From: Lachnospiraceae bacterium | GTDB taxonomy: Bacteria; Bacillota; Clostridia; Lachnospirales; Lachnospiraceae | Reading direction: 5' to 3' | NCBI GenBank assembly: GCA_024694965.1 | Contig: JAILJC010000058.1 | Span: forward strand, 1-38,012 | Length of the DNA stretch: 38,012 nucleotides | Part shown: positions 1 through 9,111 of the stretch, piece after piece | Layout: every line of letters begins with the position of its first letter | Numbering within the stretch: position 1 is the first letter of the stretch | Program-made: the position numbers and the translations under genes | Notes under the pieces: generated by a model | Database searches by the model: none | The model's input: only the letters and a program-made list of their open reading frames with translations | What the model was told of the DNA's origin: nothing

Positions 1-2
1 GT

Positions 3-1514
3 ATGGAAAAGGCGGATGTAAGGCACATTTCTCTTCGCACAAAGATCATGATAGTTATCTGCACCTCGCTCGTGATCGTTTCCGTTGTATTGACCGGCAT
101 AAGCATTGCGGTGTATCGCAAGACCATCATAAAGGAACATAAAACCCTGGCACAGGGTACAGCCAATATAGCCGCGAGCGTTATCGACGGCGACAGGGTA
201 GACGAATACCTTGAGATGAGGGGCGCCGCGGAAGGATATGACGAGACGAAACAGCTCCTTGAGGAGATACTCGACAGCTCGACGGATATAACATACCTGT
301 ATGTGTACAGGTTCGAGGAAGACGGCGCGCACGTTGTATTTGATCTTGATTCGGGGGATACACCCGCCATGGATATTGCTTCTGTCATACCGTTTGATGA
401 AGGATATGCGGACCGCGTCGGCGTTCTTCTTGCAGGGGGCAAGGTTGAACCGGTCATCACAAACGACGCTTACGGACATCTTCTGACCGCATATGAACCG
501 GTGTATGATTCACGCGGAAGATGTGTATGCTATACCTGCGCGGACGTGGACATGCAGCAGCTCACATTGCTGGAACGCAGCTTCTTTGTGGAGATGACCA
601 CTGTGTTCCTTGGGTTCTTTATCCTGCTCTGCGTTCTTGTCATTTGGCTTACGAGGTTCAGCATAATCCTGCCCGTGAATTCCATCACAAAATGGGTGGA
701 CGCGTTTTCGGCTTCGGAGGATACACAGGAAGCTCTTGACGAGGATGTTAAGATGTTCAGGCGTCTTGATATCCATACGGGAGACGAGATAGAAAAGCTG
801 TACCGGTCGCTTTGCAGCATGATACTGGGTGAAGCGGAACAGATGAGGAGCATAAGGAAACTGTCCGATTCAACGGTCAAAATGCAGGACGGACTCATCG
901 TTACCATGGCGGACATGGTGGAAAACAGGGACTCGGATACGGGCGCCCATATCCAGAAAACAGCCGCATATGTAAAGATAATCGTTGAAGGTTTGAAGGC
1001 AAAGGGTTACTATGCCGAGAAGATCACACCCAAGTTTATGTCAGATGTGGTCCGCTCGGCGCCTCTTCATGATGTGGGCAAGATAAACATTCCCGACGGG
1101 GTACTTAATAAACCCGGCAAGCTCACGGATGAAGAATATGAGATCATGAAAACTCACACCATTGCGGGAAAGAAGATAATGGAGAATGCCATCAGTACGG
1201 TCGAGGGTGAGAACTACTTAAAAGAAGCCAGGAACATGGCTGCTTATCACCATGAACGCTGGGACGGCAAGGGATATCCCGAAGGTCTCCACGGCGAAGT
1301 CATACCTTTGTCCGCGCGTATCATGGCGGTTGCGGATGTATTCGACGCCTTGAGTTCTCCCCGTGTCTATAAGCCTGCTTTTCCGATCGAAAAGGCGTTA
1401 TCGATCATTGAGGAGGGTAAGGGGACCCAGTTCGACCCCAAGTGTGTTGAGGTATTTATAGATTCACTGGCAGAGGTTAAAGTTATCCTGACCAAATACA
1501 ATCAGGATGCTTAA
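3..1514 (+). CDS. Membrane-anchored HD-GYP cyclic-di-GMP phosphodiesterase
   Basis: Predicted to hydrolyse cyclic-di-GMP in the cytoplasm in response to an extracellular signal. A membrane segment (about residues 14-37) is followed by an extracytoplasmic sensor region (about 40-195), a second membrane segment (about 197-220), a HAMP-like linker and a C-terminal HD-GYP domain (about 295-495). The catalytic pattern is complete: His316, HDVGK with His356 and Asp357, His385, the HHE triad at 416-418, GYP at 424-426, and the late VADVFDAL block. The next gene starts 11 bases after the stop, so the two are probably co-transcribed. The ATG lies only two bases inside the window, so its ribosome binding site and any upstream start cannot be seen. 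Family assignment is firm; the ligand is unknown. Confidence 0.9.
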   Translation: MEKADVRHISLRTKIMIVICTSLVIVSVVLTGISIAVYRKTIIKEHKTLAQGTANIAASVIDGDRVDEYLEMRGAAEGYDETKQLLEEILDSSTDITYLYVYRFEEDGAHVVFDLDSGDTPAMDIASVIPFDEGYADRVGVLLAGGKVEPVITNDAYGHLLTAYEPVYDSRGRCVCYTCADVDMQQLTLLERSFFVEMTTVFLGFFILLCVLVIWLTRFSIILPVNSITKWVDAFSASEDTQEALDEDVKMFRRLDIHTGDEIEKLYRSLCSMILGEAEQMRSIRKLSDSTVKMQDGLIVTMADMVENRDSDTGAHIQKTAAYVKIIVEGLKAKGYYAEKITPKFMSDVVRSAPLHDVGKINIPDGVLNKPGKLTDEEYEIMKTHTIAGKKIMENAISTVEGENYLKEARNMAAYHHERWDGKGYPEGLHGEVIPLSARIMAVADVFDALSSPRVYKPAFPIEKALSIIEEGKGTQFDPKCVEVFIDSLAEVKVILTKYNQDA

Positions 1515-1525
1515 GGAGGTTGTCT

Positions 1526-4500
1526 GTGCGGTTTAAGGACGGAAACTTAATATACAGGACAGCTTTAATATTGATGACGGCGTTTACGGTATCTGCTTTT
1601 TGGGCTCCCGTAGAGGCCTTCGCGGCGTCGGCGGCTGTAAAGGGCGCGGCGGATGTGGATCCCGGTTATGACAGCTCCCTGATCGGTGGCGGGTATGCCG
1701 CAACGGGACAGCTTGAAAACGTAGGATATTCCACAGTGATATATGATGCCGCAAACGGGCTTCCGACTTCGGATGCAAATTATGTTTTGAGCACGAGTGA
1801 CGGATATATCCTGATCGCGGGATACAGCGGCATAATGCGTTATGACGGCTCTGTTTTTACGCGCCTTGACGTTCCGGGACTTACGAACGGACGTGGTATG
1901 TTTGAGGACAGCAGGGGGCGTATCTGGGTAGGTACGAACGATAACGGAGTTGTGGTGCTTGACGGTAATGAAAGTACCCATATCACCTATAAAGAAGGGC
2001 TCCCGTCTTCCTCTATAAGGGTCTTTGCCGAAGACAATGAGGGAAATGTTTATATCGGGACTACGGCAGGCGTCTGCTACGCCGATCCCGAAATGCAGAT
2101 ACATATCATAGATCATGAGAGGCTTAACGATGAGCGTGTCTTAAAGCTTGATTCCGACAAGGAAGGTACTATATACGGGCAGACGAAGAACGGCCTTGTA
2201 TTCAGGATCCTTGATCACAGGGTTTCCGGAATATATTCAAACGACGAGCTTGATATGGCGAAGATCTCTACGATCATGGTCGATCCCGAGCACGATAACA
2301 AACTGTACCTGTGTACCGAGAATGATGTCGTATACTACGGTGAGTTCGGAAACCTGGCGGAACACATGGAGCACTTATCTACGGCACCTCTTACGGGCGC
2401 ACACTGGATAAGCTATGAATGCGGCAGGGTATGGATTTCTTCCATAAGCGGTACGGGTTACTTTGACGAAGACTCAAAGTTCCGTGTGATCACCGATATC
2501 CCGCTTAACAGCGGTATCGAGATGATGACCTCCGACTTTCAGGGAAATATGTGGTTTGCTTCATCTACACAGGGTGTTATGAAGCTTGTCGCGAACAGCT
2601 TTGTCGATATTAATTCAAAAGCGGGACTGCCTCGCGAGGTAGTCAATGCTTCCTGCATTTATGACGGTCTTTTATATGTGGGAACCGAAAGCGGCCTGCA
2701 TATAATAGATAATAACTATAATGACCTGGAGTTTCCGATCGTCAAACTTCTTCGCGATACAAGGATCCGCTGCATAAAGGAAGGTAAGAACGGGGAACTG
2801 TGGATAGGAACTTTTAACAACGGAAAAGGGCTTATCCGTCTTTCAAAGGACGGGAGCATATTCAGCTTTACCACAGGTGACGGAATGCCGGATAATGCCG
2901 TAAGGTGTATAGATGTCCAGAAGGACGGAAGCATTTTAGTGGGAACGGACGGCGGCCTTGCCGTAATAAAGGGCGATAAGGTGGTAAGGAAATTCGGTGC
3001 AAAGGACGGAGTCAAAAATACGGTCTTCCTTACCGTGGCGGAAGGAAAGAACAACGATATATTTGTGGGAACAGACGGCGACGGTATCTATCTTTTACAG
3101 GAAAACGGTCTTACGAGGATAGGAAGGGATGACGGACTCTTAAGCGATGTAGTGCGGAGGATAATAAGGGATGATGTCAGGGATATGTACTGGGTCGTTA
3201 CCTCGAATTCAATTGAGTATCTGAAAAACGGCGCGCTCAAACAGGTGACCACCTTCCCGTACAACAACAATTACGATATGTATGTCGAAGACAATAAGGA
3301 TATCTGGGTCGTTTCATCCTGCGGCGTTTTTGTGGTCGATGCCGATGAAATGGTTAAGGATAAGATATCGGATTACAGGCTTTATAAGGTTGAGAACGGC
3401 CTTGCCGGAACTCCCACATCCAATTCGTACAGCGATTATGACAACGGATATCTGTTTGTTTCGGGACGTAACGGAGTATGCATGGTAAACACGGGGCATC
3501 TTATGGAAGAGGAGATACCGGTCAGGGCTGAGATCAGTTCCGTCTATTTCGGAGACGAACAGATCTTTCCCGATGAGAACGGTGTGTACAGGCTTCCTTC
3601 CACGGATGAGAGGATCAGCATAACAGCGTCCGTGCTTGATTATACCCTTTCGAATCCGCAGGTAAGCGTGTACATGGAAGGAAGGGAAAACGAGGGGATC
3701 ACGGTTTTAAGGAGCGGCCTTAAGCCCATAGAATTCACGGGACTTGATTTCGGTAATTACGTTCTTCACATAAAAGTCCTTTCGGGATCGGGCAACATCC
3801 TGCTTTACGATAAAAGCTTTAAGATAGAAAAGAAGGCAAAGCTTAACGAAATTCCTCTGTTCAGGCTGTTTGTGATACTGCTTTTCGCGACCTTCGGCGG
3901 CATCATAGTATGGCGTGTGTTAAAGAGCACGGTCATCAGCAAACAATATGCCGAGATAAGGGCGGCAAAGGATGAGGCCGAGCGGGCAAACAGCGCAAAG
4001 ACCAGGTTCCTTGCCAACATGTCTCATGAGATACGCACTCCCATAAATACCATCATGGGAATGAACGAGATGGCCTTGAGGGAAGACGCGACCGGTGTTC
4101 CGAAGGGATATTTCATGTCGATGATGAATTATTCCTTTGATATCCGCAATGCTTCGGAATCTCTGCTTTCGCTCATAAATGACATACTTGACATGTCCAA
4201 GATCGAATCCGGCAAGATGAACCTTGTCGAACAGGAATATGATTCTCAGGAAATGTTAAGGTCCGTCGTGTCGATGATAAGGATGAAAAGTACGCAGAAG
4301 GAGCTGGTGTTTGATGTAGTGATCGATGAGCTGCTTCCTGTCCGTCTGTTCGGTGATGCGGGAAAGATCAAACAGATAGTACTTAACCTTCTGTCAAATG
4401 CGCTTAAGTATACCGCGGTGGGCGGCTTTGCGCTTTGTGTTTCGATGGACGAGAGGGAAGATGATGTATGTAAGCTCCGCTTCTCGGTAAAGGATACAGG

Positions 4501-5779
4501 TATAGGCATTAAGGAAGAGGATATGGATAAGCTCTTCACGGCATATGAACGTCTTGATGAGAAGCAGAACAGCGGTATACAGGGCACGGGCCTGGGGCTT
4601 GACATATCAAGGAGGTTTGCTCTCCTTTTGGGTGGGGATCTTACCTGTGAGAGCGTATACGGCGAAGGCTCCGAGTTCATTTTCACGGTATCGCAGAAGA
4701 TCGTTGACAGGACACCGATCGGTATCTTTAAGGAGCATGACGAGAGCGCTGCCTCCGGACCGTACGTTCCGCAGTTCATAGCGCCCGATGCCGACATTCT
4801 TGTTGTCGACGATACGCCCATGAACTTAAACGTCATCAAGGGACTGTTAAAGGCAACGAGGGTATTCGTGACGACGGCGACAAGCGGTGAGGAGTGCCTT
4901 GAGAAGATAAAGGAGACCAGGTTCAATATCGTTCTTCTGGATCATATGATGCCGGGAATGGACGGTGTTGAGACCGTTGAAAAGATCCGCGAGACCGATC
5001 CCGATCTGCCGGTGTATGCGCTTACAGCAAATGCGGCTCTGGGTGAAGCCTTCTACAAGTCAAAGGGATTTAACGGTTATCTCGCAAAACCCGTGGACAG
5101 CCTGACTCTTGAGAAGACGATCATGAAACACCTTCCCGAAGAGATGATGAAAAAACCGGGTAAGGAAGATGCCGTGGAAGAAGTAACACAAATGCCGGAT
5201 GAGCTTAAGTGGATATATGATACCGAAGGGATAAAAGCGGAAGAGGGTATTGCCAATTCGGGCGGTATCTCCAATTACATATTCTCGCTTAACATGTTCC
5301 TTGATACGATAGATGAGAATGCGCGGGTCATAAGGGACGCATACGAAAACGGAAATATAAGGCTGTACACCATAAAGGTGCATTCATTAAAGAGTTCCGC
5401 AAGGATAATCGGCGCGGCCGGGCTTTCCGAAAAAGCCGCGGTGCTTGAGGATGCGGGAAACAGGAATGACAAGGCATTCATAAACGTAAATAACGAAGAA
5501 CTATTATCGGATTATCTGGCGTTTAAGGAAAAGCTTTCGGGCCTTAAGGATAAGGGCGGCAGCGAGGATAAGGAGATGATACCCGAGGAGGAGCTTAAGA
5601 GTGCATATGAAGCTCTTTCCGATGTCATACCTCAGATGGATTACGATTCGGTGGAGATGATACTTGAGCAGCTTGACGGCTATGCGCTTCCGAAGGAAGA
5701 TGAGATCAGGATAAAAGAGCTTGCAAAGATGCTGGATGCGTTTGACTGGGACGGAATGGAAGCACTGATAAAACAGTGA
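1526..5779 (+). CDS. Propeller-sensor hybrid histidine kinase (HisKA-HATPase-REC-Hpt)
   Basis: A one-piece phosphorelay. After a signal-peptide-like N terminus come about ten propeller blades of the two-component-regulator type (repeated pattern like GxIWVGT, roughly residues 50-640), a Y_Y_Y-like domain, one membrane helix (about 777-800), a HisKA box with SHEIRTP (His834), an HATPase with DTGIGI and GTGLGL, a receiver with LLDHMMP (Asp1139) and an Hpt domain with HSLKSSA (His1286). Residues are numbered from the GTG at 1526. That start sits six bases after AAGGAGG (1513-1519); the TTG at 1520 directly abuts the ribosome binding site and is unlikely. The layout resembles the Bacteroides hybrid two-component sensors, but no DNA-binding domain is attached. 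The phosphate probably passes to the response regulator 20 bases downstream (inference). Confidence 0.93.
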   Translation: MRFKDGNLIYRTALILMTAFTVSAFWAPVEAFAASAAVKGAADVDPGYDSSLIGGGYAATGQLENVGYSTVIYDAANGLPTSDANYVLSTSDGYILIAGYSGIMRYDGSVFTRLDVPGLTNGRGMFEDSRGRIWVGTNDNGVVVLDGNESTHITYKEGLPSSSIRVFAEDNEGNVYIGTTAGVCYADPEMQIHIIDHERLNDERVLKLDSDKEGTIYGQTKNGLVFRILDHRVSGIYSNDELDMAKISTIMVDPEHDNKLYLCTENDVVYYGEFGNLAEHMEHLSTAPLTGAHWISYECGRVWISSISGTGYFDEDSKFRVITDIPLNSGIEMMTSDFQGNMWFASSTQGVMKLVANSFVDINSKAGLPREVVNASCIYDGLLYVGTESGLHIIDNNYNDLEFPIVKLLRDTRIRCIKEGKNGELWIGTFNNGKGLIRLSKDGSIFSFTTGDGMPDNAVRCIDVQKDGSILVGTDGGLAVIKGDKVVRKFGAKDGVKNTVFLTVAEGKNNDIFVGTDGDGIYLLQENGLTRIGRDDGLLSDVVRRIIRDDVRDMYWVVTSNSIEYLKNGALKQVTTFPYNNNYDMYVEDNKDIWVVSSCGVFVVDADEMVKDKISDYRLYKVENGLAGTPTSNSYSDYDNGYLFVSGRNGVCMVNTGHLMEEEIPVRAEISSVYFGDEQIFPDENGVYRLPSTDERISITASVLDYTLSNPQVSVYMEGRENEGITVLRSGLKPIEFTGLDFGNYVLHIKVLSGSGNILLYDKSFKIEKKAKLNEIPLFRLFVILLFATFGGIIVWRVLKSTVISKQYAEIRAAKDEAERANSAKTRFLANMSHEIRTPINTIMGMNEMALREDATGVPKGYFMSMMNYSFDIRNASESLLSLINDILDMSKIESGKMNLVEQEYDSQEMLRSVVSMIRMKSTQKELVFDVVIDELLPVRLFGDAGKIKQIVLNLLSNALKYTAVGGFALCVSMDEREDDVCKLRFSVKDTGIGIKEEDMDKLFTAYERLDEKQNSGIQGTGLGLDISRRFALLLGGDLTCESVYGEGSEFIFTVSQKIVDRTPIGIFKEHDESAASGPYVPQFIAPDADILVVDDTPMNLNVIKGLLKATRVFVTTATSGEECLEKIKETRFNIVLLDHMMPGMDGVETVEKIRETDPDLPVYALTANAALGEAFYKSKGFNGYLAKPVDSLTLEKTIMKHLPEEMMKKPGKEDAVEEVTQMPDELKWIYDTEGIKAEEGIANSGGISNYIFSLNMFLDTIDENARVIRDAYENGNIRLYTIKVHSLKSSARIIGAAGLSEKAAVLEDAGNRNDKAFINVNNEELLSDYLAFKEKLSGLKDKGGSEDKEMIPEEELKSAYEALSDVIPQMDYDSVEMILEQLDGYALPKEDEIRIKELAKMLDAFDWDGMEALIKQ

Positions 5780-5799
5780 TATAAGTGGGAGGACATGCA

Positions 5800-6558
5800 A
5801 TGGCAAAAAACAGGATGATAGTGACAGGCGAGAAAGAATCATTTATAGCCCGTGTACTCATAAAAAAGGTTAAGGATACGGGAACGGATTGTATTTTTGT
5901 TCCGTGCACCATAGATGATTTAAACAAGTACATTCGTGATTCTGCCCTGATAACGCTCTGTCTTGGTGATGAAGAAAGACCGCGCGAGGATGTGCTTCAT
6001 TTTATTGCAGAAAACATGGAGGATAACGACCTTCAGATGATAGTGGTCGGCGAGGCGCGTGATATTGAATATATAAACGAAAATATACCGCATTCGCTGA
6101 TACATGAAACCTTTACAAGGCCAGTCGACAATGTGGAGTTTGCAAGGACTGTTACGGAGTATTTAAAGAAGGTTGAGGCGGGTGACTTTAAGAAGAGCAT
6201 CCTTATCGTGGATGACGATCCGTCATATCTTAAGCTTGTACGCGAATGGCTTAAGGATAAGTATAAGGTCGCAATGGCGAATTCGGGCCTGCAGGCGATC
6301 AAGTGGCTTGGCAAGAATAAGGCCGATCTCATCCTGCTGGATCATGAGATGCCGGTAACGAGCGGCCCGCAGGTGCTTGAAATGTTAAGGAGCGATCCCG
6401 AGACACAGGACATACCCGTTATATTCCTGACGGGAAAAGGCGACAAGGAAAGCGTTATGGCCGTGGTGGAACTAAAGCCCGAAGGGTATTTTTTAAAGAC
6501 GATAAAGAAGGAAGAACTGCTTGAGAAACTTAATGCGTTTTTCATCATTCACAAGTAA
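5800..6558 (+). CDS. Response regulator with degenerate and intact receiver domains
   Basis: A 252-residue protein made of two receiver-like halves. The C-terminal half (about 131-252) is a clear receiver: acidic cluster VDDDP (138-141), phospho-acceptor Asp181 in LLDHEMP, Thr211 and Lys233. The N-terminal half (1-125) has receiver-like alternation and ends in TRPVD, like the KPVD end of receivers, but shows no acceptor aspartate; I infer a pseudo-receiver. No DNA-binding or enzymatic output domain is present, so it probably acts by protein contact. It follows the hybrid kinase by 20 bases and is its likely partner. The ATG at 5800 is preferred, seven bases after GTGGGAGG (5785-5792); an in-frame GTG at 5785 lies inside that ribosome binding site. 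Confidence 0.85.
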   Translation: MAKNRMIVTGEKESFIARVLIKKVKDTGTDCIFVPCTIDDLNKYIRDSALITLCLGDEERPREDVLHFIAENMEDNDLQMIVVGEARDIEYINENIPHSLIHETFTRPVDNVEFARTVTEYLKKVEAGDFKKSILIVDDDPSYLKLVREWLKDKYKVAMANSGLQAIKWLGKNKADLILLDHEMPVTSGPQVLEMLRSDPETQDIPVIFLTGKGDKESVMAVVELKPEGYFLKTIKKEELLEKLNAFFIIHK

Positions 6559-6587
6559 GTACTGCATGATCGGAGAGATACGGTTGT

Positions 6588-8978
6588 ATGTTTGAACTGA
6601 TACGAGGATCACAACTTAATATCATGCTCTTCCTTTGCGGAGCATGCGGGATAATGGCGTTGCTGCTTTTATTTACCCGCTTTATCTCAAAGAGCCGCAG
6701 AAGGATCATAATCGCAATGCTTTTAATAGCATTCTTTCTTCTGTGGTTTGACAGGCTTGCGTATGTCTATGCCGGCGTCCCGGGACATAAGGCATACATA
6801 ATGGTAAGGCTGAGCAACTTCATGGTATTCTTCCTTACCCCCGGGATAGTGCTCGGCTTTAACACTTATCTTATGGACTGGCTGACTCACGAAGGCGGGT
6901 TTGATACGGTACCGCGAAGGCTTAAGGTCATCGGCTTTGCGGCCGGGATCGGGATGGTCCTTGCGGTTGTCTCGGCATTCACCGGCCTGTACTACTATTT
7001 TGACGAGACAAACACATACCACAGGGGAAACGGTTTCCTTATAGCCTACATCATCCCGGTCCTCTGTCCGCTGCTTCAGTATACCGTTATCCGGCAGTAC
7101 AAAAACGTGTTCAGAAAGCTCATCTATATCTCGCTCATTCTGTACATTTTTGTGCCGATAGCATGCGGGATCCTGCAGATATTTGCCTACGGCATATCCA
7201 TAGTGAATATGTCAATGGTGGCGGTTTCCATTTCGCTTTTCATTTTTACGTATGTTGATATAAACAACGTGGTACTTCAGGCGCATCAGGTTGAACTTAA
7301 GAATGCTCAGGGAGAAAAAGAGCATCTGCTTAAGCTTTTCGATCAGACCGCGACGGCATTTGTCTCAGCCGTTGAGAAGAAGGATGATTATTCCAAGGGC
7401 ACTTCCGTAAAGGTTGCGAGATATGCGGAAATGATCGCGAGGATGAGCGGCAAGGATGACGAGGAATGCCGTAAGGTATACTACGCAGCGCTGCTGCATG
7501 ATGTGGGAATGATAGGAGTTCCGGATAAGGTAATAAAGCAAGAGAGCGATCCCGACAAGTGGGATTACGAAGCGATACGCAAAAAGCCGCTCATAGGCAG
7601 GGAGATATTATCAAGCATAAGCGAATATCCGTATCTTTCGCAGGGCGCATATTACAGTCATGAAAGGTATAACGGCACCGGATATCCGGAAGGCTTAAAG
7701 GGTAAAGAGATACCCGAGATAGCAAGGATGATCGGAGTCGCGGATGCCTATGTTACCAAGATGTCCAAAAAAAGGTACCGCGATCCGCGCCCTGATTTTG
7801 TGGTAAGGGAAGCCTTTATTCGCGGTGCGGGTGAAGAGTTCGATCCCGAATTTGCAAAGATCATGGTAAAGATAATCGATTCGGGACAGGGAGAAAAGTC
7901 CGCAGAAAGTTCGGTCGAAGTTGAGAAGGCTCTTGTCTGCGGTCAGTACAGGGATACTGTTTCGCGCGGTATAGATGTGGAGTCGGATGAGCGCAGGATA
8001 ACGTTTGAATGTTACAGGGATACGGACGATCCCGAAGTCTTCAGCGCGCCCTCGATCGTCCTGTTTGATTCTTTTGACAAGAGGATCCACAGCGACCGTA
8101 AGACGATCGGTGAATACCATTATCTTGAATACGGTGAGGTATGGTTTGACGATCATATGATAACCACCGCGGCGCGTAAGATGGTCGTAAACGAATGCGC
8201 TGAAACGGGAACGGCACAGGACGGTGATGACAGTACATCCGCCGGAAAATACGAGATCATTGCTTCAAGGTATGAAGATCATATGAAGCTTAAGATGACG
8301 GGACCGCATTATACGAAGGAGATCACGGTCGCGCTTGCGGACGGTTCGAAGTCGGTTTACATCGGCCTTACAGGGGAACACTGCAGGTTAAAGAATATCA
8401 AGGTCGAACCCACGGGCGAAAAGACAGGCATTGATGATATTAAGAGGATAGCGGATGAGATAAGCTACATCGATCATCTGGAATCCGATCTTAAAAATGT
8501 ACAGATAGACAGGAATCGTTCGGCTTCGACGGAGGGCATGGAGATAACAAACAGGCACAGGCTCGTTTTCCATACCGTGAGCCTGCCGGGTTCGAGCTTT
8601 ATCTGGCACTGCCCGTACCTTGTGCTGTTTTATTCCGAAAACGGAATGGTGGACGGACCGGGATACCGCGAGTATATCATGATCAAGTTAAACGGTGAGG
8701 ACAACGGATCTAATGACTATGCAAACAACAGGTTCGTCATGAAAAAGACGGATGATTTCCCGGGCTGGGACCGCTGGAAGGAATTAAACAGCGAAGGCGT
8801 CGAGTGTACCGTGACCTTTGAAAGGAAGGGTAACAGGATCGTATTAAAGACCGAAAATCAGGGCATAAAGATAGAGAGCACGACCACCCTGCTCGATGAT
8901 AAGGAGCGGGTATATGCGGCCGTCACCGGAGATATGGTGGCGATCACCGATATAAGAGTCATCAACGGACATACATAA
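6588..8978 (+). CDS. Multi-pass membrane protein with degenerate HD-GYP domain and duplicated C-terminal module
   Basis: The N terminus (1-225) carries about seven membrane helices, like 7TM receptor kinases. An HD-GYP domain follows (about 250-430): HDVG at 304-307, SHER at 357-360, GYP at 365-367 and VADAY at 384-388. Compared with the HD-GYP protein at 3-1514, three ligand histidines and the HD-following lysine are replaced (Ser273, Lys333, Ser357, Met308). It is therefore probably a cyclic-di-GMP binder or inactive enzyme rather than a phosphodiesterase (inference). Residues about 450-796 hold two similar modules that look like beta-sandwiches, each ending in a VTG or LTG turn and an IxVxI-type strand. 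I do not recognise this tail. The gene follows the response regulator by 29 bases; GGAGAG at 6572-6577 serves as ribosome binding site. Confidence 0.8.
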   Translation: MFELIRGSQLNIMLFLCGACGIMALLLLFTRFISKSRRRIIIAMLLIAFFLLWFDRLAYVYAGVPGHKAYIMVRLSNFMVFFLTPGIVLGFNTYLMDWLTHEGGFDTVPRRLKVIGFAAGIGMVLAVVSAFTGLYYYFDETNTYHRGNGFLIAYIIPVLCPLLQYTVIRQYKNVFRKLIYISLILYIFVPIACGILQIFAYGISIVNMSMVAVSISLFIFTYVDINNVVLQAHQVELKNAQGEKEHLLKLFDQTATAFVSAVEKKDDYSKGTSVKVARYAEMIARMSGKDDEECRKVYYAALLHDVGMIGVPDKVIKQESDPDKWDYEAIRKKPLIGREILSSISEYPYLSQGAYYSHERYNGTGYPEGLKGKEIPEIARMIGVADAYVTKMSKKRYRDPRPDFVVREAFIRGAGEEFDPEFAKIMVKIIDSGQGEKSAESSVEVEKALVCGQYRDTVSRGIDVESDERRITFECYRDTDDPEVFSAPSIVLFDSFDKRIHSDRKTIGEYHYLEYGEVWFDDHMITTAARKMVVNECAETGTAQDGDDSTSAGKYEIIASRYEDHMKLKMTGPHYTKEITVALADGSKSVYIGLTGEHCRLKNIKVEPTGEKTGIDDIKRIADEISYIDHLESDLKNVQIDRNRSASTEGMEITNRHRLVFHTVSLPGSSFIWHCPYLVLFYSENGMVDGPGYREYIMIKLNGEDNGSNDYANNRFVMKKTDDFPGWDRWKELNSEGVECTVTFERKGNRIVLKTENQGIKIESTTTLLDDKERVYAAVTGDMVAITDIRVINGHT

Positions 8979-9024
8979 ATACCGTGCAAAGCGCCAACTA
9001 ATACTGGCATTTGGGAAATACATG

Positions 9025-9033
9025 TGTTATACT
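9025..9033 (+). promoter_or_regulatory. Extended -10 promoter before tig
   Basis: TGT followed by TATACT (9028-9033) is an extended -10 element. No good -35 is found 16-18 bases upstream. It would start transcription near 9040, about 70 bases before tig, and could drive tig-clpP-clpX-lon-engB. No terminator is visible between the preceding signalling genes and this site. Confidence 0.5.
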
Positions 9034-9111
9034 TGACTCCGTATGATTGATCATGAGAAGCGGATGAAGTGTTTCTTGCTTTACAATAAGGATTAGGAGG
9101 ATTTTTTAGTA

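Noticed and set aside
1520-1525. TTG at 1520 as start of the hybrid kinase
   Set aside because: It directly follows AAGGAGG with no spacing; the in-frame GTG at 1526 has a normal six-base spacing.
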